64,000 nucleotides of DNA from Rhytidiadelphus loreus (Eukaryota; Streptophyta; Bryopsida; Hypnales; Hylocomiaceae), in contig OX344763.1 of NCBI GenBank assembly GCA_947034895.1, positions 6,574,501 through 6,638,500 on the forward strand. The letters run 5' to 3'. Positions 23,448-34,283 of this stretch are shown one piece after another; the stretch's first letter is position 1, and each line of letters begins with the position of its first letter. The position numbers and the translations under genes were made by a program. Under the pieces are notes generated by a model, which saw nothing but the letters and a program-made list of their open reading frames with translations, was not told the origin of the DNA and searched no databases.

Positions 23448-23648
23448 ATGCGTGGCCTCGAGGAGGACGACGATAGTCATAACTGAGTGGAAGATGCAAA
23501 CAGATTGCTGTCTCTTGAAGTTGAGGAGAATCTTCATGATGGAGACTCGGATTGTGTGCAGAAGAAGTTTGAGCTACCTTACGGGTGTCTTGATTTGGTG
23601 ATGATTTTGAGGAAGAGCAGAAAGTTTACGAATAATCCCAAACGATGA
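23448..23648 (+). pseudogene. Interrupted coding-like frame, unidentified
   Basis: From ATG 23448 a frame reads MRGLEEDDDSHN, meets TGA at 23484-23486, then stays open in the same frame for 53 codons to TGA 23646-23648. The second part (NRLLSLEVEENLHDGDSDC and following) has a convincing protein-like composition. I do not recognise a family. It may be a gene fragment with a premature stop or an exon joined by unseen splicing. Confidence 0.3.
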
Positions 23649-25912
23649 AAAGGCGGATCATAGCTGTGCGGGCCTGTGGTATGCTGCTGAAATGCGCGTG
23701 AATCGTCCCTACTTGGATACAGACATGTATATCGTTGGGTTATGGTTTTTCTATCGAGTTATTAAGTGGCTTTGAAATTTCGGTGGCATTTCAGTGCGAG
23801 TAGCACTTTGAAGGAGGTCTGAAAAGTACCATGGATTTAGGTTCTAGGTTAAAGTATGCTTGTCATTGAGGTTGGTCTTCTAGTTCTGGAATTTTGGCTG
23901 CTGATAGGAATATATTTGACTGGTTCCTAAAGAGGACCTAGAGGCAGAAACCTAGCATACTATTGGTTTCTTCCTACAGGCCCTATGATTTGAAGAACCT
24001 CGGCAATGTAGACCTTGATCTGGCGTCAGGGTGCACATTGAAGACCCTCATGTATCACGAATCACAAATCCTACAGGGTGGAGTGAGTAGACCTTGTGAA
24101 AAGGCCAGAACGTATGCTGTCTTGTTTGTGCTATCCCGCTTAAGGTAGAATAATAATAATTATGCAAAAGGAGCTTCTAGGGGTTTATCTCCTTGGCCTC
24201 TTTTTATATATACACTAGGGTTCTCTATGCGTTGGATAGGGCTTTGTTGTCTTCAATATCGTATGGAGCCTCTGGGTATGGTGGATCCTGTACACTAAGC
24301 CTGACATGGGGATGATATTTTCAATGTTGTTGCCGTTCAAATGAGTGTTTCCTGAAGAGTTTTAATTTCAGTCAGAGGTAATGGGACATTAGAGTGTGAT
24401 TGCAAACCGCCTTAGGCCGAGCGTTGACTCCTTAAGCAATGGGGCAACGTGGTATTCCGCGAGAAAGGATATACGCGGCACACCTCGGGTGTGATAGGCG
24501 CAGAAAAAATGAGTCCTCCGTTGGTTGCTCTGCTGAGCCTTGCAGTTCACACCAAAGAGTGGCCCAACATTTTAGGGTTTAGAAGTTACAAGTTGTGTGG
24601 ATGGTCTTTCAAGTCTTCAAATGCATAGCACTATCTCACTTTGCTGCTGATGTTGGCACTCCAGGTTTTCAATAAGACATGAGAGTGGGCCACTGGCAGC
24701 GTATGATGAAAAAACAGGCGAAGGTGTGGATGAACCTTCGCCTGGTTTCCATCATCGACAAGAGTAGTTCACACAGCGCAAGTTCGATGAAATCTGGTAA
24801 GCTATTTGTTTATTTTTACAGCTTAATCATCTGAACAAGTTTCTTGACAATAGTGATTAGATGTAGGAGTTCTTATGATGCACCTCCATGTCTAGTAGCC
24901 ATTATAAGTCAGTAACAGAGAATTATCAGTGCTGGAGCACTGATATTTTTCTCAATTATTTTTGTCCTATTGGTAAGATGCAAGATCGTCAAGAATGGAG
25001 CTTTGCCCCAGATGGTTACTCTTCTAAACATACGCATGCAATCTAAGAACACCAGCTGTTACCATTCACTCGATTGGTCCTCGATGCTATCCAGTCTAGA
25101 AGTTGATTACACGTAGAAGTTGTACAATGGCAGGTTGTTGATTTTGCAGCTCTGATACGTAGTAAACATTAGATTGTTTTTCTCAGACAATGGACCTGGT
25201 TTTGATCTGTAACACAATGAATGTGCTACAGGTATGCTAGAATTTTTGTTATATTAATTAACTACCAACTGAACCCGTAGATATGCCTTCTTTGGGTCTG
25301 CAGGCCCGTTTCGATCATCTGACCTTTGATGTTTGCATGTAATCGGATGATTTTTCTTGCTCCTTGTGAATAGAGGAGCCCGAAGGTTCGAAATTCTGCT
25401 TGGAATATTGTGCTGGGTTTCGTTGCAAACCCTCGAGAAAATACACCTCGTGAAACGGGGTCTTGTGAGGGTCGCCTAAATATTCTCCGTAATTCGTCGA
25501 AAAGTGTCACGTTTACTGCCCGTTACTCTACATCTGAAAACTCTCTTTCCAAGAAGAGCAGCAAGGGATGCCTTTGAATATGTATATTATCAGCCGAGTT
25601 GGTGTTTAGAAGTTGGTTTGTTGTGTGGTGAAGTAGCCTCCAAGTGAAAAGTCGTCCCGTAGCATTCAAGTCACCAAACGTGATGGATACTGTTCTCTTT
25701 GCAAGCTAACAGATGTTTTCATGCTCGAAAGGTGCAAATCTCAGTCACTAAAGGTGAAATATTATAATCTACGTGGTTTTGGCGTGCGTCATTAATTGAA
25801 CTGTAAACTCATGAAGTATCAAATTCAAAATATATGTAAATATTGAAACCAGTCTCGTGGCCGTACCCTACTGTCACGGTGACGCTACAATATCTACAGT
25901 ATGTGTCTACTG
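23649..25912. other. Intergenic DNA with near-balanced composition
   Basis: Composition is less AT-rich than the surroundings, but no frame longer than about 80 codons carries a recognisable domain. It may include remnants linked to the interrupted frame before it or untranslated regions of an unrecognised gene. Confidence 0.4.
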
Positions 25913-26037
25913 TATAGCCTCATACAACCTTTCTGACTTGGTGCGACATGGTAGATACTAGAATACACACTCTACTCTATAGCCTCATACAGCCTTTCTG
26001 ACTTGGTGCGGCATGGTAGATACTAGAATACACAGTA
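25913..26037. repeat. 65-bp tandem duplication
   Basis: Two copies of a 65-bp unit begin TATAGCCTCATACA at 25913 and 25978. Both continue through CTTTCTGACTTGGTGCG and GGTAGATACTAGAATACACA, with only a few mismatches, so this is a recent duplication. Confidence 0.9.
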
Positions 26038-26270
26038 AATGGGACCAGGAGACAATTTGAGATCATTGCCCAGGATGGGCAATGATGAATAACTAGTTCC
26101 AAGATCAGTTTGGGAGTGATAAGAGTAACGTACAACTCCAGTATCCCAAGCATACAAGAATGTCCTGATTGGGGTGTCACTACGGGTTACAAAAATTCTT
26201 ATTTTTAATACCATATTTTAAGTTAATCGACTCGTAATAGTGAAGTTTGAATTCATCTTTGGGATCTTTT

Positions 26271-26915
26271 TTAACCCCTAAATGCCCAAGGCACCACAAT
26301 ATGGTGTTTGCAAAACTTTGAAGTTAAATAAATCCTAGCCAATTTGCTATTTTTAGTAGTTTATATTTTTCAAATGTTCTTCTTGAAGTCTAGTTTTGCC
26401 TCCAAAAGTCCGATCTTGAAAATAAATGACAATGATTTTTCTGTAAGAGATTTTGTGCACGGGTACCTTGTGCAATCTTGACTTTCCATAGTGTTAAGAG
26501 CTCTTGGAAATGAGCCTCAAATACACTAGATCTTGGAGAAAAAATTACATTCTAAATTCATTTAAAAAATTTGTAGAGTGAATTTTGAGAAGTCAAAAAT
26601 TGATTTGAGTTCTTCAAGTTAGGCCCGTTAACCTCATATTTTTTTGGTTGTCAACTTTTTCGATTTGACTTGCAAAAAAGACTTCAATTCCTTTTTGCAA
26701 TTTTAGCACCCTCATAATCAAATGTTATAATCTTTCACTTCATAAGTGATATTGTTGTGCTTTCTTTTCCTATGCAATCTCTAACAAGTCTAGTTTGAAT
26801 TTGTACGGTTACAATTTCAGAAAAATTGAAACATCTTATCAAAATGTTGGCATTTTGTTCAATTTAGAGCAGTTTTCAGGAAGCTGAAAACATGCCTTGG
26901 GCATTTAGGGATTAA
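26271..26915. mobile_element. TTAA-flanked MITE, copy D
   Basis: The left end is TTAA-CCCCTAAATGCCCAAG at 26271; the right end, read inversely from 26915, is TTAA-TCCCTAAATGCCCAAG. The interior of about 637 bp is AT-rich with no transposase frame. Its first 100 bp are shared with copy F. The TTAA is either a piggyBac-style target duplication or part of the inverted repeat. Confidence 0.75.
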
Positions 26916-27392
26916 GGTCCCACGGCAAGGTGTATAGGCCAATGTACAGGACTCGAGAGCTATATACCCTTGTGAGAAAGTAATGGTTTTAATATGTGAT
27001 GATTGTTGTATAAAGTGTATCTGGTTTTGTTTTTGGTCATTCATCTTTTACCAGTTTTGTTAGTTAGTTAGTTTTTGTAGGGGTTGAATTATATTTGTTA
27101 GTGATGATGTCTTGTTATTGTTTTTTTTACTTGTGAATCAAAGAAACAAAGCATGCACCTATTCATCCAAAATTTTGATCATTTTTGACTGAATACTTTA
27201 GTGATGGATCTTGATGTTCCAGGGTTAAAGAGTTGCTGTAGCAATAAAGGACCAAAAAGTTCAAAGTACTTGAAAGTGTTTCATTGATGAGATTCAAAAA
27301 GTTACATTGGAGAATGTAGAAGTTCACTGTCCTTTATTTGTACTTATTTGATCTTCGATGAGAATGGAGGTTATAATAGCCTATGCTACGTT

Positions 27393-27804
27393 AAGGTAGT
27401 ATGCTCTAAAAGCACTTGCCTTCTTCAAACCGCTCCTATTTTGGGGTAAAAAATGGAAACCAGATGATCTTTAAATGGACGACTGTAACAATTGAATGCA
27501 TCAAGAAAAAATTATTTTTCTATTGCAAGAGCCAATCACTGCCTTTGATTTCTGCACATCTGTTTACAAATTGCAAGTGAACAGATTTTAGGAGACCTAT
27601 GGTCACAAATAGGTGCCTATGCCCTGAATCTTTGAAAATTTATAAGTAATTCAAAAATACTTGGAAAAATACAAAACCACTTGTGTTAGTTTCCATATCC
27701 ATTTCTCTTTCTCTGAAAAATGATCTAAAAATAATTCTGTCTACTTTAGTCTATGAAAAAGGCGGACCAGCTCTTAAATGGTCGCTTTTAGAGCATACTA
27801 CCTT
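27393..27804. mobile_element. 412-bp MITE with perfect inverted termini
   Basis: AAGGTAGTATGCTCTAAAAG at 27393 is matched exactly in inverse orientation at the right end (27785-27804), giving 21-bp perfect terminal repeats. Inner similarity continues weakly. There is no coding capacity. No clear target duplication was found, so the superfamily is unassigned. Confidence 0.8.
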
Positions 27805-28960
27805 ACAATCAACAGACTACAAGGACCAGTACGATGATTACCTGAAAGCATAATTCTAAATTGTAAGATATTATCTGCAACCAATGAATGTCAGCTATTT
27901 AAGAATCACTTTCAAGATGCCACTATATATTGTATGAAAAAACTGCGTCACTTTCACTTCACACTTTTGACTCCATTCAGAAGCCGAAATGAGCAATTCC
28001 AACAACAACGTTTCCTGGCAATAGAAAAGGAGAAAGCAATGGGTTGTACTGTATTATGTCACCGTACCTTATTAGGTCATCAATGAAGACCACGTTGTAC
28101 TGTGTGCTAGAAAACAAGAAATATCGATAGCACCGGATCAGTGAACTGCAGTCACGTAAGTTAACGTACTGTAGCTCGTTTGTCTGGCTGGACCCCCTGA
28201 AAAAACGTCCCACCAGTGAGGAGAGCAGCTCGTCAAGTGGAGAGAAGCCACCATGTGGGGTGTTCCGTTCCCACATGCACACGGAATGCAAATCAATGTT
28301 GGACGGACCCAGCGTCCCAGCCCAGCCATGTTGGGGACCCGGACCAATGTTCAGTTGGACCCGCCCAGTGTTGGACCGTGGGAATTCCACCAATGAATGT
28401 GCTGGCGGAGAAAGGACGAGAGACACAAAGATATTTCAACAGTCTGACAGACCGGATGGGCCCCAACTGGTTTGAGGCTGGGCTTCAGTTTCCGAATCAG
28501 TCCTGGTGCAGAAAATTCGGAAATGGAGTAAGTTACACTACGTGAAATTTTAAGTTATTTTTGGAAAAATGTGACACGTGTCATCTTATGAATGGTTTAG
28601 GGTGACATGGACTCTGAGAATCTGATGTGGAAATTCAATTTCGGCACACACGTGCTGAATTAGACCTTCACGTACGGTAGTTGAGGCCCTTTTCATGGCC
28701 CAGCCAGAGTTGGTTAAATCTCATATGGTTGTGAACCCAATTTCCTTGAAATTGTTAATTTTCCATTGACCAACGATAAAATTTGGAAAATTTGAATTCA
28801 CATTTCCAATCTAGGATTCAAATTTTGTCAAAAGAATAATATTCTTAATAGGGGATATTCAACCTTCCCTTTCCAAAAATCGTGGAAAGAAAAGTATTTA
28901 TTGTAGATAACTAGAGGGTGAGGGGCTATTTGCATGCTTGGATTGGACCAGAGGTGGAGC
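27805..28960. other. Intergenic DNA with a GC-richer patch at 28130-28545
   Basis: A 149-codon minus-strand frame (27977-28426) and two plus-strand frames overlap the GC-richer patch. None starts well or resembles a known protein; the frame lengths follow from higher GC. No gene is called. Confidence 0.4.
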
Positions 28961-28965
28961 TCTAA

Positions 28966-29150
28966 TTGATGCTAGTAGTTACTATAGAAATTACATAATA
29001 CCTATTATAGGGTACATTTTAAATGTTGGAGCTAATAATTTGAAAAATATTCAAGTTACTATAGCATGACTTTTTTGAAGCATATTGTATAGTACATAAT
29101 AATGATCCATAGTACATAATTTGTAAATTTACACTATGGACAAATGGAGT
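28966..29150. repeat. Dispersed repeat holding the empty site of the CACTA element
   Basis: This segment matches, in inverse orientation, both flanks of the CACTA element at 50019-50970. The left part shares CCTATTATAGGGTACATTTT, and the right part shares AAGTTACTATA and GTACATAATTTGTAAAT. At 29030-29032 it carries a single AGC, where the other copy has AGC (GCT on the plus strand) on both sides of the insertion. Confidence 0.8.
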
Positions 29151-30292
29151 TCATCGGGCTACAAAAAAAAATCATAAAAAAACTCTATTTTAAATTTTAT
29201 TTTCCTTATAGAAAATATTTTTGTCTACATGGAAAGATTTAATTTATTATATTTGGAAAGTGATGAAATTTTTATGGAGAATATTTTTTTACACTACAAT
29301 CACAACATTTTAAAATGAAAAAAACTTTTAGAATTCATTTTTTAACTCAATTTTTTTTTTAAATTAGAAAAAAGAGTTTACTTTACTTTCCACATAGTAT
29401 ACTTTGCTTGCTAAAACAATCTCACTATTGGGATTAGTGAGTTTCAATTCCATCTTAGAACTATTAATTATTTAGTTTTCTCTTTCTATCTTGTACCCAC
29501 TTCTATGTAACAATTTTTTAAAGAATGAAAATCAAGTATATTTTTTTTTAATTTTCCCCCCTAAACCCTCAATTAAATTCTTCAACACAAAAAAAATTGA
29601 ATTCAAAGTGTATATTACAAAACTTTGAAGTTAAAAAGACTCAAATCTAGTTAGACAAGGTGAAAGAAAAAATATTTTCTTCACTTTAAATGCAATCTAC
29701 ACAATCAAAGTTTATGAAGTTTCTTCTACTCAATTTTCATATAGGTTTAGGGCAAGAGACTATGGTTAGATATACTAAAAGAAACAAAGTTTTAAGAGTT
29801 TTGCACTTTGCAATAGAAATAGTAGTTTTAAGTGTTTTTTGACGAAATGAAGGTCTTAGTCCATTAGAGGTTAGGGAGGGCAAAGGGCCCCTTAGTGTAT
29901 GGAAAGAATGCTATAAGTATATGAGACATATGAAATTAACAAACTACAATGTAGGCAGAAGTTCTTAGATTTGCCTACCTTTGTAAATTCTTTTGAGATT
30001 CTTTATTACATTGTATAACCAACCAATGATTCTCTCTGTATTGGACAATTATTATACTTTGTTAAATACTTAGGAGGACCTTATTAGTTATTAGTTAATT
30101 CAAAGACGGATTGAGGGTTGAGAAAACATATACAATAGAACATCTCTAAAGTAATAGGACTAGAATTGGATTGATTATATTACATTAGAAAGGTTATTAC
30201 ATTAGGAAGGGTCCTTTCAATAATGACCTTTGTATGTGGTCCAAGTCAGGACCGGGCAATCAATCCATACATTAAATTAGGTTTTATATTTT
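29151..30292. other. AT-rich intergenic DNA
   Basis: No gene, long frame or transposon terminus recognised. Confidence 0.5.
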
Positions 30293-31316
30293 GTTTTTTA
30301 GGGTGAGATCTTCAGAACCATAGATCCTCAATTGCATTCTTAGTATTATCGGAAAGTTCTCCACAAGGTTGAGTGCACGGTTTTTGTTTTGTGGTGTTGG
30401 GACCTACAATGTAAAAGTTATTAAATTTTGAAGTTTTTATGAATTAAAAAATTAAAAAATTACTTATACTTTTATTTGTTGGGTGGTAATGGCACAAGGT
30501 ACACTAGTCTCTATACCTTAACTCCTAAAGTCCCATTGTTCCTTTGGGGGACAAAGTGAATTTTGGACAGGTTCCTATGACCTCAACTTTTGGTAAAACT
30601 TTTTGAAACTTTCTCATAAGATACAAAATATGATTAGCTTTATGTAAATATAATTTTTATTTCTATTGGTGCCTGGGAGCAAAAGTTATACTACAAAAAG
30701 CCTAGATCTAAACTCGTCAAGTAGCACAAAAAAATTGCAAAGATTCAAAATAAATTATTTTAAATTTATTTTCTCAAACATTATGTTTTTGTCTACATCT
30801 GAAGCTTTGATTCATTCCATTTGGACTAGTTATGAGAAAGTTATGGACAATCTTGTTTTTCGGGCAATCTAAGCATGTTCTTAGAAAAAACCTTTTTGTC
30901 CAACTTTGAATGCTAATATCTTCCAATCTATACGGTCAAATTTGATGAAAATTTTACCACATGATCTTGGATAAGTGAAGTATAAGATCATATGGTTAGA
31001 TTCTTAAAAAAAATCTGCTTCCGTACGTGAATGCAGCAGAAATGACAGTTTTGAGTGTTTTCTGACTGAAAAATGACCTCAAGACTTTAGGGGTTAAACG
31101 AAATTGTTTGTTAGTTATAGTGAGATCTCTTAGACTATGCATCTCCCATTTGTGTTCTTTGTATTGTCAAAAAGATCTAAGCAAAGAGGAGTGCACGGAC
31201 TTCATTTTTTTGTTGTTTAGACCTACAATGTGAAAAAATATTGAATTAAAAAATTAAAAAATTACTTTTACTTTTGATTGTGGCAACTGCACATGACACA
31301 CTAGTATTGTTACCTT
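30293..31316. repeat. Direct repeats of about 215 bp flanking TTAA element B
   Basis: The segment 30298-30517 resembles 31103-31316 in direct orientation. Shared landmarks are GTGAGATCT, GAGTGCACGG, ACCTACAATGTRAAA, ATTAAAAAATTAAAAAATTAC and ACACTAGT. They sit immediately outside the TTAA ends of element B. They could be terminal direct repeats of a small retroelement, or a duplication into which B inserted. Confidence 0.65.
30518..31097. mobile_element. TTAA-flanked MITE, copy B
   Basis: The ends are TTAA-CTCCTAAAGTCCC at 30518 and, inversely from 31097, TTAA-CCCCTAAAGTC. The interior of 572 bp aligns by eye, in inverse orientation, with copy C (577 bp), including the GGAATGAATCAAAGC and ATCATGTG segments. 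Near-equal lengths and shared ends support a bona fide family. Confidence 0.8.
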
Positions 31317-31740
31317 TGAGAAGTTATTACTTTAGAGAGATTCCAGTGGAAGACAATTTTGTTCATTAAAGGGGTCCCTTTTCCTTTCGAAAGGGCCCCC
31401 CACCTCATGTGCATAAAGAGCGGATGAGGTCTACGATAGCCCCAGGGCTTTTCCCTTTCCCAAATTCTGCGAGCTGGGGTGGGATTGGTGCGTTCGTGGC
31501 ACTTAATCCACCAATGGTAACTTCGTTTCCAGGCGACGGGATATGATTCCTCGCCTCTCGCCCTCAGGAGCCAATGGACGCGCCCGGTGATTCTTCGGGT
31601 CATCGGCTGCCACTTGGAAGCCGAAGTTCTGGATAGCCTGCAGCCCGGGGAGGAACGGGAACACGGGAGCGAAGTTCCCTTAAGCGGTTCCCTCGAATGG
31701 GTACCCAACAACCGTGCCGTGGGTGAACTGGCCAGGGTGA
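31317..31740. other. GC-rich island of unknown origin
   Basis: Composition shifts abruptly from AT-rich to GC-rich between about 31370 and 31740. A 166-codon minus-strand frame (31310-31810) spans the island, with the Arg/Ser/Pro-rich composition expected of a shadow frame in GC-rich DNA. It reads like non-coding structured-RNA or organelle-derived DNA, but I could not match it to a known rRNA or plastid gene. Confidence 0.4.
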
Positions 31741-31940
31741 ACTGACCCCTCGCTCGGCCCCGCGGGCAAACCCTGGAATTATTAATTTTCCACACATTAA
31801 TTTTCTGCAAAATTTTAATTCATTTTTGCGATCAGAGACCCCAAATTAGTTTGGGGAGATTAAGAATATATCCTAGAACAGCCCAAAATAGGGGGCTTTT
31901 TTTTTACATACACCCCTAGTAAGGCCAAGCGAGGGGGTCA
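31741..31940. mobile_element. 190-bp MITE, copy 1
   Basis: The inverted termini are TGACCCCTCGCTCGGCC at the left and, inversely, TGACCCCCTCGCTTGGCC at the right. The body matches 33364-33547 (copy 2), sharing GCGGGCAAACCCT, AGAGACCCCAAATTAG and GCCCAAAATAGGGGGCTT. It is non-coding. Confidence 0.75.
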
Positions 31941-32026
31941 CCAATGATGTCGTAGGAATACCACCACCACCAATATTGAAAGGAGTGGTGGTGGTATAGA
32001 CAACAATTCCTACGACATCATTGGTG
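31939..32026. repeat. Long perfect hairpin
   Basis: A 21-bp sequence beginning CACCAATGATGTCGTAGG at 31939 returns as an exact inverse at 32006-32026. Inside it is a second inverted pair of ACC/GGT triplets. The right arm belongs to a retroelement coding fragment, so the hairpin arose where two opposite copies of that fragment meet. Confidence 0.85.
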
Positions 32027-32650
32027 AACCCAACGTGAATCTTCTTTGGATCAATCTTCTACGACATCAATCTTCTTCGGATCCCTCAAATTTGACTGCT
32101 TGTGGCTCTTTCAACATCCTCCTTGGAGTTTGATGGTAATGGTATTGCTACTAGTTTGATCTTCTTCACAATAGTCTTGTATTTTGTATCAACTTGCACC
32201 TCATATCTATCAACATAATCTCCCACTTCATCATTAAGCTCCTTCAAATGCACATGCACAATCTTGTCTTCATCCTCCGAATCAAACTCCAAAAAAATCA
32301 ACTACCCTATAGTATTACCCAGATCTGATTCTTCAAACATCCCCAATGTATATTCGTCATTTTCAAGATCACCTACTTTCCTCAACTCGGTCTCAATACT
32401 TTCAATATTTTGCAAGAATCCACCACCCCTTATACCATTGCAATCCTCAAATTCTACACAAATCACAAAACTCTATCACTCCGGATGTTTCACGTCGGGT
32501 TCACCAATTATGTCATGGGAATTGTTGCCTATCCAAAAAAGCATAGGGCTCCTAGCTGTAGTAAAGTTTGTGATAAGAAAAGAATCCAAATATGTATTTT
32601 TAATCGATATATATATATATATATCAACATCTACAAAAAACTCACAATGA
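32001..32650 (-). pseudogene. Degraded retroelement polyprotein fragment
   Basis: The minus-strand frame 32086-32301 encodes acidic and lysine-rich sequence (EFDSEDEDKIVHVHLKELND at its start) typical of plant LTR-retrotransposon gag or spacer regions. The same frame continues upstream toward about 32500, interrupted by at least two stops. A segment encoding a short DIIGEP motif occurs at both 32001-32039 (plus) and 32491-32529 (minus), making inverted ends. The family is inferred from composition only, and the fragment is non-functional. Confidence 0.45.
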
Positions 32651-33363
32651 ACATTAAACTCTTAAAACTTAGACGATACACGGTAGCACTTGAATCCCTT
32701 TCAAGTTTGGCTATTGCATCATGACAAGCTCTAAGATAAAACCATCATAACCCTCAACAATTTGCTTATTGCTTCCTCTCATACCTCCTTCCTTCATCAA
32801 ATATATCTCATATCTATACAATATGCCCCTATATCTCCTTCTACCATAACAATTAATAACCATCTCTCCCCTCCATCTATCACTATCTTCTCCATTTCTA
32901 TCTAAATAATATATTTCTATCCTATCCCCTTCATATCCATCTCTTAATTTTTTCATTACCCTCCTCCTCCTCCCTCCTTTTCTTATATATGCCTTCACTA
33001 AATAAAATAAGTTGAAGTAAAAGCTAATTTAAAAAAAATCTTTGAGGTAACTAAACCCGCAATTATAGAACTAATCCCAAAATATATATTTGTCTATTTT
33101 TAATTAGTAGATGGCCCACATCACCACAACGCTTAAGGAGATGATTATTTAATCAACTAGATCACAAAGGCTATAGGTTGCTACAAGGCTGGCCCTCCGG
33201 GCACAATGGCGAGTGTCTGGACCCTTGTGGCCCTAGGACTTGGATGGATGGACCCCTCCAATGTCTGGATGTCCATTTCTCCAATGGGGACCAACTCTCA
33301 GCCTACAATGGAGAGCACCTGGAGGGTTTAGAAGTGGAGGCCCAAAATCGGGGTGGGGTGGAT
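32600..33363. other. AT-rich then mixed intergenic DNA
   Basis: It holds a short TA microsatellite around 32608, a strand-asymmetric pyrimidine-rich stretch at 32750-32990, and a GC-richer patch from 33178. I see no supported gene. Confidence 0.5.
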
Positions 33364-33547
33364 TGATCCCCTTGCTTGGCCCTGCGGGCAAACCCTAGAA
33401 TTATTTATTTTCCGCACATGAATTTTTTTGCAAATTTTTAATTATTTTTTGCAATAAGAGACCCCAAATTAGGTAAGAGAGGTCAAGAGTATACCCTGGA
33501 ACGGCCCAAAATAGGGGGCTTCTCTTTGGTAAGGGTGAGCGAGGGGT
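33364..33547. mobile_element. 190-bp MITE, copy 2
   Basis: It is about 80 percent similar by eye to 31741-31940, in the same orientation. The inverted ends extend outward to GGTGGATTGAYCCC on both sides. It lies about 730 bp upstream of the desaturase start codon. Confidence 0.7.
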
Positions 33548-33646
33548 CAATCCACCCCAATCCAAAATCGGAGGTCCAAAATCAGAGGTCCGGTGGTTCA
33601 ATGGCAACCGGCTCTAAATTAGCAGATCTTCTGTGATTCAGAAGGG

Positions 33647-33699
33647 ATGCGCAGAAATGCAGGGATTCCAAAGGGATGCTAGTTTGCATTTCTGCGCAT
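33647..33699. promoter_or_regulatory. Inverted repeat upstream of the desaturase TATA box
   Basis: ATGCGCAGAAATGCA (33647-33661) and its exact inverse TGCATTTCTGCGCAT (33685-33699) lie just before the TATA-like element. They could form a cruciform or pair of factor sites; function is inferred from position only. Confidence 0.5.
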
Positions 33700-33720
33700 G
33701 AATTTTTGTGACACAAACCA

Positions 33721-33728
33721 TATAAAAC
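33721..33728 (+). promoter_or_regulatory. TATA box, putative, of the omega-3 desaturase gene
   Basis: TATAAAAC lies 555 bp upstream of the start codon, where AT-rich flank changes to GC-balanced leader. A start about 30 bp downstream would give a 5' leader of about 530 nt, or less if CTTGCAG at 34088-34094 is a leader-intron acceptor. Confidence 0.4.
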
Positions 33729-34283
33729 ACAGAACGTTCACCTTACTGAGGCGAAACATTTGACTGGGCCGGGGGTGTCTTCAAACTTCAAACCACAGGC
33801 ACTGACCGGCAGGCAACCAGAGACTGACCGCAACGAGAGTGCCACTAACCGTATATACGGTCTGAGCCACCATCGCATACAATGTCCAGCGTATGGGAAA
33901 TCCGTAACTGAACCCAAAGCCGCCCAACCGCCAGCAGTCGACCACGACCCCTCGTAGACCGTCGTTAGGACCAATGTCCATGTGAACGGCCGGCGCCGCC
34001 CGACGCCGGCCGCGGACGGCCATCCTGACCTCTGCCGCCATCGCGCGTCCGAGCTCTTCTCGCGAGCAGAGGGTAGTCTGTTCTCCCCTTGCAGGCGCTG
34101 TGGCGTCCTCGCGTCCACAAAACCTTTGCAATCGGCCATCCCATCGCCCGATTGCATCCCCTTATTCACTCATATCGCCTCCTGGGTTGTGTCAGACCTC
34201 TCAGTTGTGGCCTTTCGCGGTCTGGGATCGCAGGGTTCTTTGGGGCTGTTGCTGCACCCCGGTTTGCTCTGTTTCCCGTGGCG

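Noticed and set aside
27977..28426. 149-codon minus-strand frame
   Set aside because: It begins at GTG, lacks any domain, and overlaps equally long plus-strand frames in a GC-richer patch.
31310..31810. 166-codon minus-strand frame in the GC-rich island
   Set aside because: Composition fits a chance frame in GC-rich DNA; no domain or good start context.
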